In this document: positions 17,859 through 26,410 of the stretch, in pieces
Numbering within the stretch: position 1 is the stretch's first letter
Layout of the letters: each line of letters begins with the position of its first letter
Assembly: GCA_965276635.1 (NCBI GenBank)
Contig: CBDIBC010000005.1
Coordinates: forward strand, 310,001-374,000
Length of the DNA stretch: 64,000 nucleotides
Direction: 5' to 3'
Origin: CBDIBC01 sp965276635
GTDB lineage: Bacteria; Actinomycetota; Acidimicrobiia; Acidimicrobiales; Palsa-688
Program-made: the position numbers and the translations under genes
The notes under the pieces: generated by a model
What the model was told of the DNA's origin: nothing
Database searches by the model: none
What the model saw: the letters and a program-made list of their open reading frames with translations, nothing else

Positions 17859-17963
17859 AAGTGCACAGCAGCCTTGGCGCAGTGCGGTTTGCTGTGCACG
17901 TGATGCGGCATCGTGCCCATCAAGTGCACGCAAATCGCTCGTGGGCCGAGTTCACTGTGCACT
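17859..17963. repeat. Paired GTGCAC inverted repeats
   Basis: GTGCACAGC (17859-17867) pairs with GCTGTGCAC (17889-17897). CAAGTGCAC (17919-17927) pairs with GTGCACTTG (17955-17963). Two perfect 9-bp inverted repeats within 105 bp share the same self-complementary core, so there are four GTGCAC sites in all. Confidence 0.75.
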
Positions 17964-18050
17964 TGCGGTGCGCCGGCGGACGGTCCCACCGGCGGCGGTC
18001 GAGCCGGACACTCGTTCGCATCCGGAGCCACGGCGACCAACGATGGGCCC

Positions 18051-18672
18051 ATGGCGGAGGAACCGATCAGCGCGCCGCTGGTTTCACGACTTGTTCGATC
18101 CCAGTTCCCGCAGTGGGCCGATCTCCCTGTGACGGCATACCGACCCCAGCGTTCCTGCGACCGTGGTCCGTGTACAGGTGGCTGCCCGGCGAGCCGGCAT
18201 CGCGCCCACCACCCCGCTCGCTCGACCGATTCGCGTCCGAGCTCGCCGACTCTCTCGTTGCCCTCCCCCGCCAAGACGCCGCCCAGGGACCCCCGCCTGG
18301 GCCCCACAACTTCGGACGAGGCGGCCCACTGACCCTCCTCGATCACCAGACCAGACACGCCCTTGCGCTCATGAGCGCCGACATCGACTTCGGGTGCGCT
18401 GCGGTCGGAGATCCGGCCTGCGACCTCGCCATCGCCTGGACCTCTCTCATCAGCGACGCGCGATCAGTCTTCCGGTCTCACCTCGACCTCGACGACGCAA
18501 CGTGGGCCCGTGGCCGGGGCTGGACCCCTCTGGAAAGCCCTCCTCACGATGGTGGACGGGCGCCAACGCCACCGCGACGACGGCGAGCGACTGGCCCGAT
18601 GGTTCGGGTGGGGCCAGGTCGCCGAGACAGCTCCTCGGCGACCTGGTCGAAGATCACGGCGGCCAGCCCTGA
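18051..18672 (+). pseudogene. Decayed aminoglycoside phosphotransferase (APH) family gene
   Basis: Three frames carry consecutive pieces of one APH-type kinase. From ATG 18051: ISAPLVSRLVRSQFPQWADL (N-terminal helix). Then in a second frame WSVYRWLPGEPAS, SELADSLVALPRQDA, PPPGPHNFGRGGPL and IDFGCAAVGDPACDLAIAWT. Then in a third LWKALLTMVDG. The HGDxxxxN catalytic loop that should precede IDFG is deleted (HALALM runs straight into SADIDFG), and the ATP-binding segment after the first helix is missing. With two deletions and at least two frame changes it cannot make active enzyme. Confidence 0.75.
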
Positions 18673-18726
18673 ATCCGGGGGCGCCCTCTACGATGACGGC
18701 GCCTGCACCGAGCCGACCCGTCGCGC

Positions 18727-19101
18727 TCAGCACAGCAACACGGGTACGCCGTAGCGCTCGAACTGCGGATCGCGCGTCACGAGAGTCAGGCCTTCGATGC
18801 TGGCTTGGGCCACGAGCATCCGATCGAAGGGGTCCCGATGAAGGGGAGGGAGGTCGCCCGCCATCTCGGCGTGCGCGACGGTGATGGCCAATGGCTCGAA
18901 CCCCTCGTCTGCGAGTGCCTGGCTGAGGGGAGCGGGCAACTCGAGCTTGCCGAGTGCGGCCTTGATCGCCGCCTCCCAGACCGATGCCGCGCTGACTGCG
19001 ACGAGGGTGGCCGGGTCGGCGATTCGGTCGACGGCGGCCTGGGCGAGCCGGTCGCCGCCCAGCCACCACAGCACGGCATGCGTGTCGAGCAGGAGGCTCA
19101 C
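18727..19101 (-). CDS. VapC-type PIN-domain toxin
   Basis: 124 aa from GTG 19101, which overlaps the antitoxin stop by three bases (GTGA). PIN-domain acidic residues are all visible: Asp in LLLDTHAVLWWLGG, Glu in SVWEAAIKAALGKL, Asp in DPFDRMLVAQA and Asp in LTLVTRDPQFERYGV. These coordinate Mg for single-strand RNA cleavage. Members of this WWL subgroup pair with Phd/YefM antitoxins, as here. The complete set of catalytic residues suggests it is functional. Confidence 0.92.
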   Translation of the reverse strand: MSLLLDTHAVLWWLGGDRLAQAAVDRIADPATLVAVSAASVWEAAIKAALGKLELPAPLSQALADEGFEPLAITVAHAEMAGDLPPLHRDPFDRMLVAQASIEGLTLVTRDPQFERYGVPVLLC

Positions 19102-19331
19102 GACCTCCCCTCGAATGCGTCGACCAGCCACTCGGGCGTGTCGTCGAAGTCGTCGGCCACCCGGACCCGGCCTGCCCACCGACCGGGCACCCGGGCCTCA
19201 CGAGACGACCCGTACGCCACCAAACGGGCCACCGGCCGGCCATTGCGACCGATGATCACCTCGTCGCCCGACTCGACCTGCTCGATCAGCTTCGACAGTC
19301 GCGTCTTGGCATCGTGGATGTTGACGAGCAT
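19098..19331 (-). CDS. Phd/YefM-type antitoxin of the VapC toxin
   Basis: 77 aa. The N-terminal Phd fold reads MLVNIHDAKTRLSKLIEQVE, GDEVIIGRNGRPVARLV. The C-terminal tail DDFDDTPEWLVDAFEGR is the usual toxin-wrapping segment. ATG 19331 is preferred over GTG 19337 because AAGGAGG ends five bases before it, whereas it would abut the GTG. It represses its own promoter together with toxin by family analogy; an imperfect palindrome sits at 19352-19367. Confidence 0.9.
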   Translation of the reverse strand: MLVNIHDAKTRLSKLIEQVESGDEVIIGRNGRPVARLVAYGSSREARVPGRWAGRVRVADDFDDTPEWLVDAFEGRS

Positions 19332-19351
19332 CCGCACCTCCTTGAATGACC

Positions 19352-19367
19352 TAGTCTAGCTCGACTA
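19352..19367. promoter_or_regulatory. Probable operator of the Phd/VapC module
   Basis: TAGTC...GACTA (TAGTCTAGCTCGACTA) is an inverted repeat with two central mismatches, 20 bp upstream of the antitoxin start and in AT-rich sequence suited to a promoter. Confidence 0.5.
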
Positions 19368-19469
19368 ACCATAGCCCGGACTTGATCCGCCCACAGATGC
19401 TGGTGCTAACGACGGTCACCTCGTGAGTGAGCAAACCCGACCCGACTCCCACGGGAGTACCATTCCGGT

Positions 19470-19709
19470 ATGACTACCACGCAGGTAACGGTGCGGTTGC
19501 CCACGGAGCTGGTCGAGTTCATCGACGACCATGTCCGGGTCGGCAAGGCCAACAGTCGAGCTGCCGTAGTGGCCGGCGCCGTGGAGCGAGAGCGCCGGCG
19601 CCAGATCGCCGAACGGGACGCCGCCATCCTGGCGGGAGGCCCCGATGAGGAGGGTCTCGACGACCTGGCCGCATTGGCGGCCAGGACTCCCCTCGACGAC
19701 CTGGACTGA
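19470..19709 (+). CDS. Ribbon-helix-helix antitoxin of the MazF toxin
   Basis: 79 aa. RHH DNA-binding domain: QVTVRLPTELVEFIDDHV, then GKANSRAAVVAGAVERERRR. The acidic tail DEEGLDDLAALAARTPLDDL is a typical MazE-like toxin-binding tail. Its stop overlaps the toxin ATG (TGATG at 19709). The GTACCATTCCGGTATG sequence just upstream contains TACC/GGTA half-sites that may be its operator. It is divergent from the Phd/VapC module, about 140 bp apart, so two toxin-antitoxin pairs sit back to back. Confidence 0.88.
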   Translation: MTTTQVTVRLPTELVEFIDDHVRVGKANSRAAVVAGAVERERRRQIAERDAAILAGGPDEEGLDDLAALAARTPLDDLD

Positions 19710-20008
19710 TGCGCCCGATCCAGTTGGCGCAACTGGACAAGACACGGCCCGTTCTTATCCTCACCCGGCAGATCGTGCGAGCGCATATGGCCCGGGTCAC
19801 CGTCGCCCCCATCACCACGACCGTCCGAGGCCTCTCGACCGAGGTGGCCGTCGGGCCCGCCAACGGGCTCGACCAGCCAGGCGTCGTCAACTGCGACAAC
19901 ATCGTCACGGTGCCCGACTCCACCCTCGGGCGGCACATCGGCTACCTCCTCCCTTCCCAAGAGGCCGAGCTCGCCGAGGCTGTCCGCGCCGCATTCGACC
20001 TCTCCTGA
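19709..20008 (+). CDS. MazF/PemK-family endoribonuclease toxin
   Basis: 99 aa. The SH3-like MazF core is visible as RPIQLAQLDKTRPVLILTRQ, then RVTVAPITTTVRGLSTEVAV and GVVNCDNIVTVPDSTLGRHI. The RPVLILTR strand and the following VAPITTTVRG are the usual catalytic Arg and Thr region, although the entry strand is a shorter form than GDVYxxxL. It should cleave single-stranded RNA in the cytosol; cleavage specificity is not predictable. Coupled to the RHH antitoxin. Confidence 0.9.
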   Translation: MRPIQLAQLDKTRPVLILTRQIVRAHMARVTVAPITTTVRGLSTEVAVGPANGLDQPGVVNCDNIVTVPDSTLGRHIGYLLPSQEAELAEAVRAAFDLS

Positions 20009-20040
20009 TCCTGGGGCCCACGTGCTCGCGGAGCCAGCTT

Positions 20041-20808
20041 CTACCGCTCCGCCGACCTTGCCTCTGCGATGGCGATTCGCCTCAGCCACTCGTCGAGCAG
20101 GTCGCGTTCGGGCTGGCTGAGGGCCGTGGTCAGGGAGAGGCGGGCGCGCCGCGCGATCGCTGCGGCCGCTGGTTCTGGCCCGGCGACCCCAACCGTGTCG
20201 GTTGTCACGGCGGCGATCACTGCCTCTCGGGCGAGCGCGGAGAGGTCAAGATCCCTTCGGTCATCCTCGGTCGCCAGCAGGCACAGCACCGTGCCTGAGC
20301 CTGCGGCGTGGATGAGCTCTGCGGCTTGCTGCTCAGGCACCCGCAGCCGGCCACCGGCGGCAATCCGAGCGACGTGCTCGGCGAGAGTCTCCCGGGCGGC
20401 GGCGATAGCGGGCAGGACGCGTCCGGGGCGCGGGTCGCCGTACATGAGGACGTAGAGCCCCGGGTTGGCCAAGCCAAACTGGACGTGTAGGTCCCATCCT
20501 CTCCGGAGATCATCGACTGGGTCGGGACTCGCCTCACGGACCGCCTTCTCCTCCAGGTAGGTCTCATAGCCGTGTAGGACGAGGGCGTCGATGAGACCGT
20601 CCTTGTCGCCAAACAGCCGATAGAGCGTCGGCGCCTGCACTCCTGCGGCGGCCGCCACGGATCGGGTCGTCAGCGCGTCGCGGCCGCCCCCCGCGACGAG
20701 CGCGGCGGCCGCCTTCACAACTCGGGCACGCACCGCTTCCCGACCGTCGCCTGCGTCTCGATGGCGGAATCGCTCATCGGCCGACGATAACAAGCGATGT
20801 GCTATCAA
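20041..20808 (-). CDS. TetR-family transcriptional regulator
   Basis: 255 aa if started at TTG 20808; a later start (GTG within EAVRARVV) is possible because the first 25 residues are not part of the domain. HTH: VVKAAAALVAGGGRDALTTRS, then VAAAAGVQAPTLYRLFGDKDGL, a canonical TetR recognition helix. The remainder is helical ligand-binding sequence. It is divergent from the NmrA-like reductase with an AT-rich gap holding the palindrome at 20811-20821, so it probably represses that gene and itself. Confidence 0.88.
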   Translation of the reverse strand: MIAHRLLSSADERFRHRDAGDGREAVRARVVKAAAALVAGGGRDALTTRSVAAAAGVQAPTLYRLFGDKDGLIDALVLHGYETYLEEKAVREASPDPVDDLRRGWDLHVQFGLANPGLYVLMYGDPRPGRVLPAIAAARETLAEHVARIAAGGRLRVPEQQAAELIHAAGSGTVLCLLATEDDRRDLDLSALAREAVIAAVTTDTVGVAGPEPAAAAIARRARLSLTTALSQPERDLLDEWLRRIAIAEARSAER

Positions 20809-20810
20809 CG

Positions 20811-20821
20811 ATAGTAACTAT
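20811..20821. promoter_or_regulatory. Probable TetR operator
   Basis: ATAGT-A-ACTAT is a perfect odd palindrome within the AT-rich gap (20780-20835) between the divergent tetR and reductase genes. Neighbouring GATAAC and CTATCA elements suggest it may be part of a longer site. Confidence 0.5.
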
Positions 20822-20882
20822 GATAACGTCGGTGCCTGACAGGCGATCACGACGCTCTGCGTCTCCTGACCCGGAGGTATGC

Positions 20883-21752
20883 ATGATCATCATCACGGGC
20901 GCCAACGGCCAGCTGGGTCGCGGCGTGGTGGAGCAGCTGCTCGCCCGTGTCCCCGCCGATCAGATCGGGCTCAGCGTCCGCGATCCGGCGAAGGCGAGCA
21001 TGATGGCGCAGCGCGGGGTGCGGGTGCGGCGCGGCGATTTCGCCGAGCCGGCGACCCTGGCCGAGGCGTTCGAGGGTGCCACCCAGGTGCTGGTCGTCTC
21101 CGTCGACGAGCTCGGTGAGGTGGCCGTCGCTCGCCATGCCGCGGCGATCGAAGCCGCCCGCGCCGCCGGGGCGCGGCGGATCCTGTACACCAGCCATATG
21201 GCCGCGCGTCCGGACTCGCCGTTCGCCCCGGCGGTCGATCACGCCGCCACCGAGGCCCTGCTGCGCGACAGCGGCGTCCCGTTCACCTCGCTGCGTAACG
21301 GGTTCTACGTCGACACGGCCAGGATGCTCGTCGGCCAAGCGCTCCCGACCGGCACGCTGACCGCGCCCCAGGATGGCCCCGTCAGTTGGACAGCGCCGGC
21401 CGATCTCGCCGAGGCCGCCGCGGTCGTCCTCACCCAGGAGGGAGCGCTCGACGGACCGACTCCACCCCTGGCCGCCCCTGAAGCGGTCGATCTCGCCGAT
21501 CTGGCGGCGATCGCGTCCCAGGTGCACGGCCGCGAGATCTCCCGTATCACCGTCGCCGAGGACGAGTACCGCGACAGCCTCGTCGCCCACGGGACCCCCG
21601 AGCAGTTCGCAGAGATGTTCATCGGGATGTTCCGCGCCAGCCGGCGAGGCGACTTCGCCACCGACGACCCGACGCTCCAGCGCCTGATCGGACACCCGCC
21701 GATAGCGCTCCGCGACATGCTCGCACGCGAGGACTCGAGCCAGGTTCATTGA
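20883..21752 (+). CDS. NmrA-like NAD(P)-binding oxidoreductase (QorB type)
   Basis: 289 aa from ATG 20883, selected by GGAGG five bases upstream. N-terminal Rossmann motif MIIITGANGQLGRGVVEQLL (GxxGxxG), then VRRGDFAEPATLAEAF (Asp after beta-3), RRILYTSHMAARP (active-site region without the classic YxxxK) and FTSLRNGFYVD. This is the atypical SDR branch of QOR2 and NmrA. It likely reduces quinones or senses NADP redox state. Control by the divergent TetR protein is inferred from the shared promoter gap. Confidence 0.88.
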   Translation: MIIITGANGQLGRGVVEQLLARVPADQIGLSVRDPAKASMMAQRGVRVRRGDFAEPATLAEAFEGATQVLVVSVDELGEVAVARHAAAIEAARAAGARRILYTSHMAARPDSPFAPAVDHAATEALLRDSGVPFTSLRNGFYVDTARMLVGQALPTGTLTAPQDGPVSWTAPADLAEAAAVVLTQEGALDGPTPPLAAPEAVDLADLAAIASQVHGREISRITVAEDEYRDSLVAHGTPEQFAEMFIGMFRASRRGDFATDDPTLQRLIGHPPIALRDMLAREDSSQVH

Positions 21753-21954
21753 CCGCGGCGGCGACACTCGCCTGAGCAAATGCTGGCGATAAAGCCCTTC
21801 ATTGCCGACTAGCCTGGGCATTGCCCGGGTTTAAGGGTCGGCCAGGTTTTGGATGCACCAAAGCGCCTGTCTCGTAGGGGAAGATCGGGATGTTCGAAGT
21901 CCTGATGTCCCGCACGAGAAGGCCACTCGGTGAGTGAAGCGTCGCAACCGGCCG

Positions 21955-22430
21955 GTGAAGGTGTCCGCGGACGGGGACGGGGACGGGGACGGTGTCGTCT
22001 CGCATGCCGGGGCTCAACTGCTCCGGGAGATGGCCACGGTCACTGGCCTGGTGGAGTGATGGGACGACGCGCTGCTCGACACGTACAAGGCGTTCCCGAC
22101 GGTGCATCTCTCCGGCCAGGTTCTGGCCGATCTTGCGGTCGCGGTTGCTGATGGGGCGAAATCGATCTCTGATCTGGCGTCGTTGCGTGCGCGGCCGGAC
22201 CTGTTCGGGCTGGTGGCGTCGACAGCGACCGCGTGGCGGGTCTTGACGGGGTGGGCGATGAGCATCTCGGCCGTCTGCGCGGCGGGCGTGCGGCGGCGAG
22301 GGCGGCAGCGTGGGCCGCAGGGGGGGCGCCGGACCTCTCCGGCGAGCTGCATCTGGATTCGATGCCACGATCGTTATCGCCCACTCGGAGAAGCAGGATG
22401 CGGCGCCGACATGGACGAAGAGCCACCAGC
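21955..22430 (+). pseudogene. Remnant of an IS1380-family transposase
   Basis: From GTG 21955 the N-terminal part of an IS1380 transposase is readable: KVSADGDG, VVSHAGAQLLREMATVTGLV, an in-frame TGA stop, then DDALLDTYKAFPTVHLSGQV, LADLAVAVADGAKSISDLAS and VASTATAWRVL. After a frame change comes WAAGGAPDLSGELHLD, and after another DATIVIAHSEKQDAAPTW, the segment carrying the first catalytic Asp. The catalytic remainder and C-terminus are missing. The 150 bp upstream look like the element's leader region. Clearly non-functional. Confidence 0.8.
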
Positions 22431-22852
22431 GCTGGCCTCACGTGCCACAACAACAGCCCGTCAACCCCACAACCGCCCACCCCCAAGCGAACCCGACCGT
22501 CCCCGGCAACAACCCGGCCTCAACCAAAAGCGTGAAAGACGGAGGCTAGGACCAGCCCATCGTCGACTACCTCTTCACGAACGGCTGGGCGCCCGTCGAG
22601 CTGGGCGAGACCTCGCGGCTGCTGCTCCACCCCGTGGCGCCAGGGTGGCGCGGGGCGTGAGGCGCTCCTGTGGTGGCAACTGCGGAAAGACGCAGCGGGG
22701 AGACACGGAGGGTGCGGCTGCGGTGTCCGGTGTGGTAGCGGCCGGCCCTGGCACGTCGGGCCGGCCTGGACGGGTGGGCGTCTGCGGCACACGGATTGGC
22801 ATGATGGGCGTCTCGTCGGCTCATTCGTCTCCTCTGCGTGCCGGTAGGGCGG
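22431..22852. other. No intact gene; possible short C-terminal fragment
   Basis: After the IS1380 remnant one frame carries a Pro/Asn/Gln-rich tail ending in KSVKDGG (stop about 22547). Another frame then holds VDYLFTNGWAPVELGETSR then LLLHPVAPGWRGA (stop 22660), which looks like the true C-terminus of some protein whose body is absent. I do not recognise it. The rest is nondescript. Confidence 0.35.
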
Positions 22853-24379
22853 TCACGGTGGGAAGGGTTCGGGTCCCGGATCGAAGGGCCCATCGGCGCG
22901 AACCACGGGCGGCGATGATGCCGGCGGCGGGGGGCGACGCCGGCGGGCCTGCTGGTCAGGAGTGCTCGTGTCGGATCGGGGCGCCTCGAGCTGCCAACAG
23001 CCGGGGCCGCCGGTGAGGAACCATCCGTGGTAGGTCTTGAGCTGATGGTGATGGCGGCACAATCGGGCCAGACCGTCGAGGCGGGTGACATGGGTCAGCG
23101 CCCACGGATCGACATGGTCGATCTCCAACCCGGCCGACACCGCACAACCCGACACCACACAGACCGGGTCACGCACACACAGCGCGGTGCGCTGCGCGCT
23201 GGTCGGCGACCGGCCCAGATGCGCCACTGATCGGATATCAACCCCGTCGGTGACCACCGCAGCCAGGAACGCATCAGCGGCCATAGCCCGAGCGGTCACC
23301 GCCGGGATCGGCCCCACCCCGTCGATCTCGCAGACCTCGCCGGGCATCACATACCCGCGCACCAGCGCGCTGTGGTCTACCCGCACGATGACCGTCACCG
23401 GCGGCCCCACTCCCCCACCACCGGTCGGATCGCCGCCGGGCCGGTCGCCGCCGGGTGGGTCGCCATCGGGTGGGTCGCCACCGGCGGGCGGCGGACCGCC
23501 GACATCGGGCGGGACGCCGGGTGGGTCACCGCCGGGTGGGTCACCATCGGGTGGGTCACCATCGGGTGGGTCACTGGCCACCGGTGCCGCGGCGCGCAGG
23601 CGGGCATCGCCCGCCGTGGAGCTGGCGTGGCGGGCCATGGCCACCAGCGCGTCAGCACCATACGCCTCGAACGACGCTCGCCGCCCGCTGCGCCGGGCCT
23701 GGTCGAACACCCGATCCTCGAACGGCGCCAGCGCCGAGCACACGGTCGCATACGCATCAGGTGTCAGCCGAGCCTCGAAACGCCCCGCCCCGTCACTGTC
23801 AACCCACGACCGCAGATACCGACCGTCATGGATCCGCCGATACCGGGCTCGTTCTTCCTCGGCGTCGCCCGCACACCCGGCCCGGGCCCGCCGGCACACA
23901 TCCCGCAGCCCGCGCATCGTCTCGCGCCCGGCGGCATCGACCAGCTCCGCCGACCGCTCCGGTACGTCAGCGGCAGCGGCGGCGATCTCCTCGGCCTGTT
24001 GCCACGACAGCCTCCCAGCCCGCAGCGCCACCGCCACCTCGGGCTGGTCGGCCACCCGGCCCGCCGTGTCCAACGTGCGCTGCGCCTGACCCTTCGTCGT
24101 CCCCGACAGGCGAGCCAACCAATCCGCCGCCGAACGCTCCCCCGACCGCTTCCACACCCCACACCCAGCCGCCCGGCCGGCAGCCAACGCCTTCCCCGCC
24201 GCCGCCAAACGCTCGATCACCGCGAACGACCGAGCCAAACGCTCGGCCTCATCTCCGGACAAAACATCGACATCCAGCGCCCCGACGATCAGGCGCAGGG
24301 CGCCCGCCGACGCCTCCAACTGCTGGTCCAATCGCTCCGACACCCGCACAGAGACCAGGCTACGACCGAGGTGAGACAT
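22853..24379 (-). CDS. HNH endonuclease with DUF222 domain
   Basis: 508 aa. The N-terminal helical DUF222 domain (about residues 1-240) includes VIERLAAAGKALAAGRAA, RSAADWLARLSGTTKGQA and LTPDAYATVCSALAPFED. A Gly/Asp/Pro linker with about ten DPPDG/DPPGG repeats follows (about 275-325), then the C-terminal HNH nuclease: CVVSGC ... LEIDHVDPWALTHVTRLDG, LARLCRHHHQLKTYHGW, with the paired His and Asp of a zinc/metal HNH site. This is a common actinobacterial family, often in many copies and mobile; the DNA target is unknown. The C-terminal 40 residues are disordered and Pro-rich. Confidence 0.92.
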   Translation of the reverse strand: MSHLGRSLVSVRVSERLDQQLEASAGALRLIVGALDVDVLSGDEAERLARSFAVIERLAAAGKALAAGRAAGCGVWKRSGERSAADWLARLSGTTKGQAQRTLDTAGRVADQPEVAVALRAGRLSWQQAEEIAAAAADVPERSAELVDAAGRETMRGLRDVCRRARAGCAGDAEEERARYRRIHDGRYLRSWVDSDGAGRFEARLTPDAYATVCSALAPFEDRVFDQARRSGRRASFEAYGADALVAMARHASSTAGDARLRAAAPVASDPPDGDPPDGDPPGGDPPGVPPDVGGPPPAGGDPPDGDPPGGDRPGGDPTGGGGVGPPVTVIVRVDHSALVRGYVMPGEVCEIDGVGPIPAVTARAMAADAFLAAVVTDGVDIRSVAHLGRSPTSAQRTALCVRDPVCVVSGCAVSAGLEIDHVDPWALTHVTRLDGLARLCRHHHQLKTYHGWFLTGGPGCWQLEAPRSDTSTPDQQARRRRPPPPASSPPVVRADGPFDPGPEPFPP

Positions 24380-24421
24380 CCCCCGCCCACCCCGCGTCGG
24401 GTTACTCTCGGCTAGTGGCCA

Positions 24422-24720
24422 ATGACCCAGTCAATCGCCCTCCCCGCCGTCCTCGCGGAACACCGTGAGGCCATCGGTACCGCCGTGCGACAATGTCGAG
24501 GCCGCCGCGAGCGGGTGTTCGGATCGGTCGCTCGAGGCGACGATGGCCCCGACAGCGACATCGACTTCCTGGTCGACTTCGAGCCGGGCAGCTCACTGTT
24601 CGACCTGCTCCACCTCACCCGCAGCTGGAGGACATGCTGGGCCGATCCCGTCGATGTGGTGTCGGCCGGGGTCTCAAGGAGCGGGACCAGCGGATCCTCG
24701 ACGACGCCATCCGCCTGTAA
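24422..24720 (+). pseudogene. Broken MntA-type minimal nucleotidyltransferase (antitoxin) gene
   Basis: From ATG 24422 the protein begins correctly: AEHREAIGTAVRQCRGRRER, VFGSVARGDDGPDSDIDFLV (GSxxxG and the DxD metal ligands), DFEPGSSLFDLLHLTR. Sense then hops frames: QLEDMLGRS in the second frame, VDVVSAG back in the first, and GLKERDQRILDDAIRL in the second, ending at 24720. Three indels in 100 bp make decay more likely than sequencing error. MntA proteins AMPylate a HEPN toxin partner; its remnant follows. Confidence 0.75.
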
Positions 24721-24730
24721 GCGATGAGCC

Positions 24731-24835
24731 CGCAACGACGACGAGCGTGTCGTCGACATCTTGGAGGCCGCTAGCCAGGTCTGGGTGATGGCCACGCTGA
24801 GTGTGCCGGCGCTGGCGAAGGCCCTCAGTGGCTGA
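24731..24835 (+). pseudogene. N-terminal stub of a HepT/HEPN toxin
   Basis: Right behind the broken mntA, one frame reads RNDDERVVDILEAASQV, matching the start of HepT RNases, then degenerates to a stop at 24835. The catalytic RxxxxH motif is gone. Together with the previous entry it is a dead MntA/HepT pair. Confidence 0.6.
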
Positions 24836-25212
24836 GAAGTCGTAGGAATCCCCCAACGCGATGCCATCAGGCGCGCTTCTGTCGAGGTCGTATTCGACTC
24901 AGTATCAGGATGACCGCGACACCCAGCGAAAGGAAGTCCGAAACCTGTTGGATAGTCACGGCCAGCCCGAGCTACTGCCGAGACTGGGACCATGTGCCCA
25001 TAGCTGACGGTGGTCACCGCGTCGTCAGCGCAAAGTACACGAACCGGTCTCCCAACCGAGCCTCGCGAGCGCATCGCGCCGCGCGCAGACGACAGGCCCC
25101 ATCCTGCGGGACGTCGATGGCACCGAGGCGACCGAAGCCGAGGGCCGGACCATCTGCGCCCAGCGCGCTGGGCACCGCGTCTACCGAACATGGCACGAAA
25201 CGGAGTCGATCT
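24836..25212. other. Intergenic stretch without a recognisable gene
   Basis: No supported coding sequence. One plus frame from about 24905 reads RDTQRKEVRNLLDSHGQPEL before a stop and may be a scrap of a gene I cannot place. Confidence 0.4.
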
Positions 25213-26410
25213 ATGACCACCGACGAGCTCGCTCGGCTGCACGAGTCGATGGTCGCCCATGTGGGGCCCGGCCGGCTGCCCGGCCTTGTCACCCTGGCGG
25301 CCAGTGGCGACGACGTACACGTCGACACCATCGGCACGCCGTCCTTCGCCGACGACACGCCCCTGGCGCGAGATGCCATCTTCCGGATCGCCTCCCTCTC
25401 CAAGCCCATTACCGCCGTGGCCGCCATGGTGCTGGTCGAAGAGGGCGTCCTCCGCCTGGAGGAGCCGATCGACGATCTCGTGCCGGAACTGGCCGACCGC
25501 CGTGTCCTGCGGGCCATCGACGCCGAGCTCGACGACACGGTCGCAGCCGACCCATCACCCTCGAGGATCTCCTCAGCTCGCGGTTCGGCATCGGCACGTT
25601 GATGGCGCCACCCGGTAGCTACCCGATCCAGCGAGCCGGGACCGAGCTCGGCCTCCAGAGCATCGGCGGTCCGCCATGGCCTCCGGTGGCCCACGACGTC
25701 GACGGGTGGATCGGCGCTCTCGGCTCACTGCCGCTCGTGGCCCAACCCGGCGAGCAGTGGCTCTACAACACGTCGATCCAGGTGCTCGGGGTCCTCCTGG
25801 CGCGGGCCTGCAGCCAGGACCTCGAATCGGTGCTGCGGGCTCGGGTCCTCGAGCCGCTCGGGATGATCGACACCGGTTTCACCGTCCCCGCCGAACACCT
25901 GAGCCGCCTGTCCACGTTCTATCTGCCCGACTCCGAGACCGGCGGGCTGACCGTCCTCGACGATCCCACCGACAGCTGGTGGAGCACGGCTACCTCGTTT
26001 CCCGACGCCAGCGGATGGCTCGTCTCCACCATCGACGACTACTGGTCGTTCGTCTCCATGCTCCTGGCGCGAGGCACTCGGCGAGGTGAACGCATCCTGT
26101 CGCCGGCGACGGTCGCCCTGATGACCACCGACCGACTCACCCCAGCCAACGGGGCGCATCCACGCTCTTTCTCGGCGAGCACTGCGGCTGGGGCCTGGGG
26201 ATGGCCGTCCCCGCCGCCGGGCGGCCGGGCGCACCCCTGCCGTGCGGGATCGGGTGGGACGGTGGCAGCGGCACCACCTGGCGCTCCAACCTTCGCACCG
26301 GCGTCACCCGGATCCTGCTCACGCAACGCCAGGCCATGTCCCCCGCACCGACTCCACTGGTCGAGGACTTCTGGACCGGCGTCAACGCCGTCGGGCAGGC
26401 AAAGGCGTAG
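25213..26410 (+). pseudogene. Serine hydrolase (beta-lactamase/PBP4* family) with two frameshifts
   Basis: ATG 25213 begins TDELARLHESMVAHVGPGRL. The SxxK nucleophile motif is in FRIASLSKPITAVAAMVLVE. Near 25547 the frame shifts: sense continues as RPITLEDLLSSRFGIGTL, LPLVAQPGEQWLYNTSIQVL (YxN-type motif YNTS) and DYWSFVSMLLARG. Near 26145, at a GGGG run, it shifts again to LFLGEHCGWGLGMAVP, GIGWDGGSGTTWRSN and VEDFWTGVNAVGQAKA, ending at 26410. Every catalytic segment is present and well conserved, so either decay is very recent or the two shifts are sequencing errors. Class C beta-lactamase-like hydrolases act on esters or D-amino-acid peptides. Confidence 0.78.

Larger units (their letters stand above)
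17350..18050. other. Noncoding stretch with two clusters of inverted repeats
   Basis: No gene is supported. The region holds a four-copy 21-bp motif cluster (17507-17620) and a GTGCAC palindrome cluster (17859-17963), listed separately. The base composition is uneven, consistent with decayed accessory DNA between the MarR operator and the phosphotransferase remnant. Confidence 0.55.

Noticed and set aside
23450..23590. Repeated GTGGGTCACC-type units as a possible regulatory array
   Set aside because: They are the coding repeats DPPDG/DPPGG in the linker of the HNH protein.
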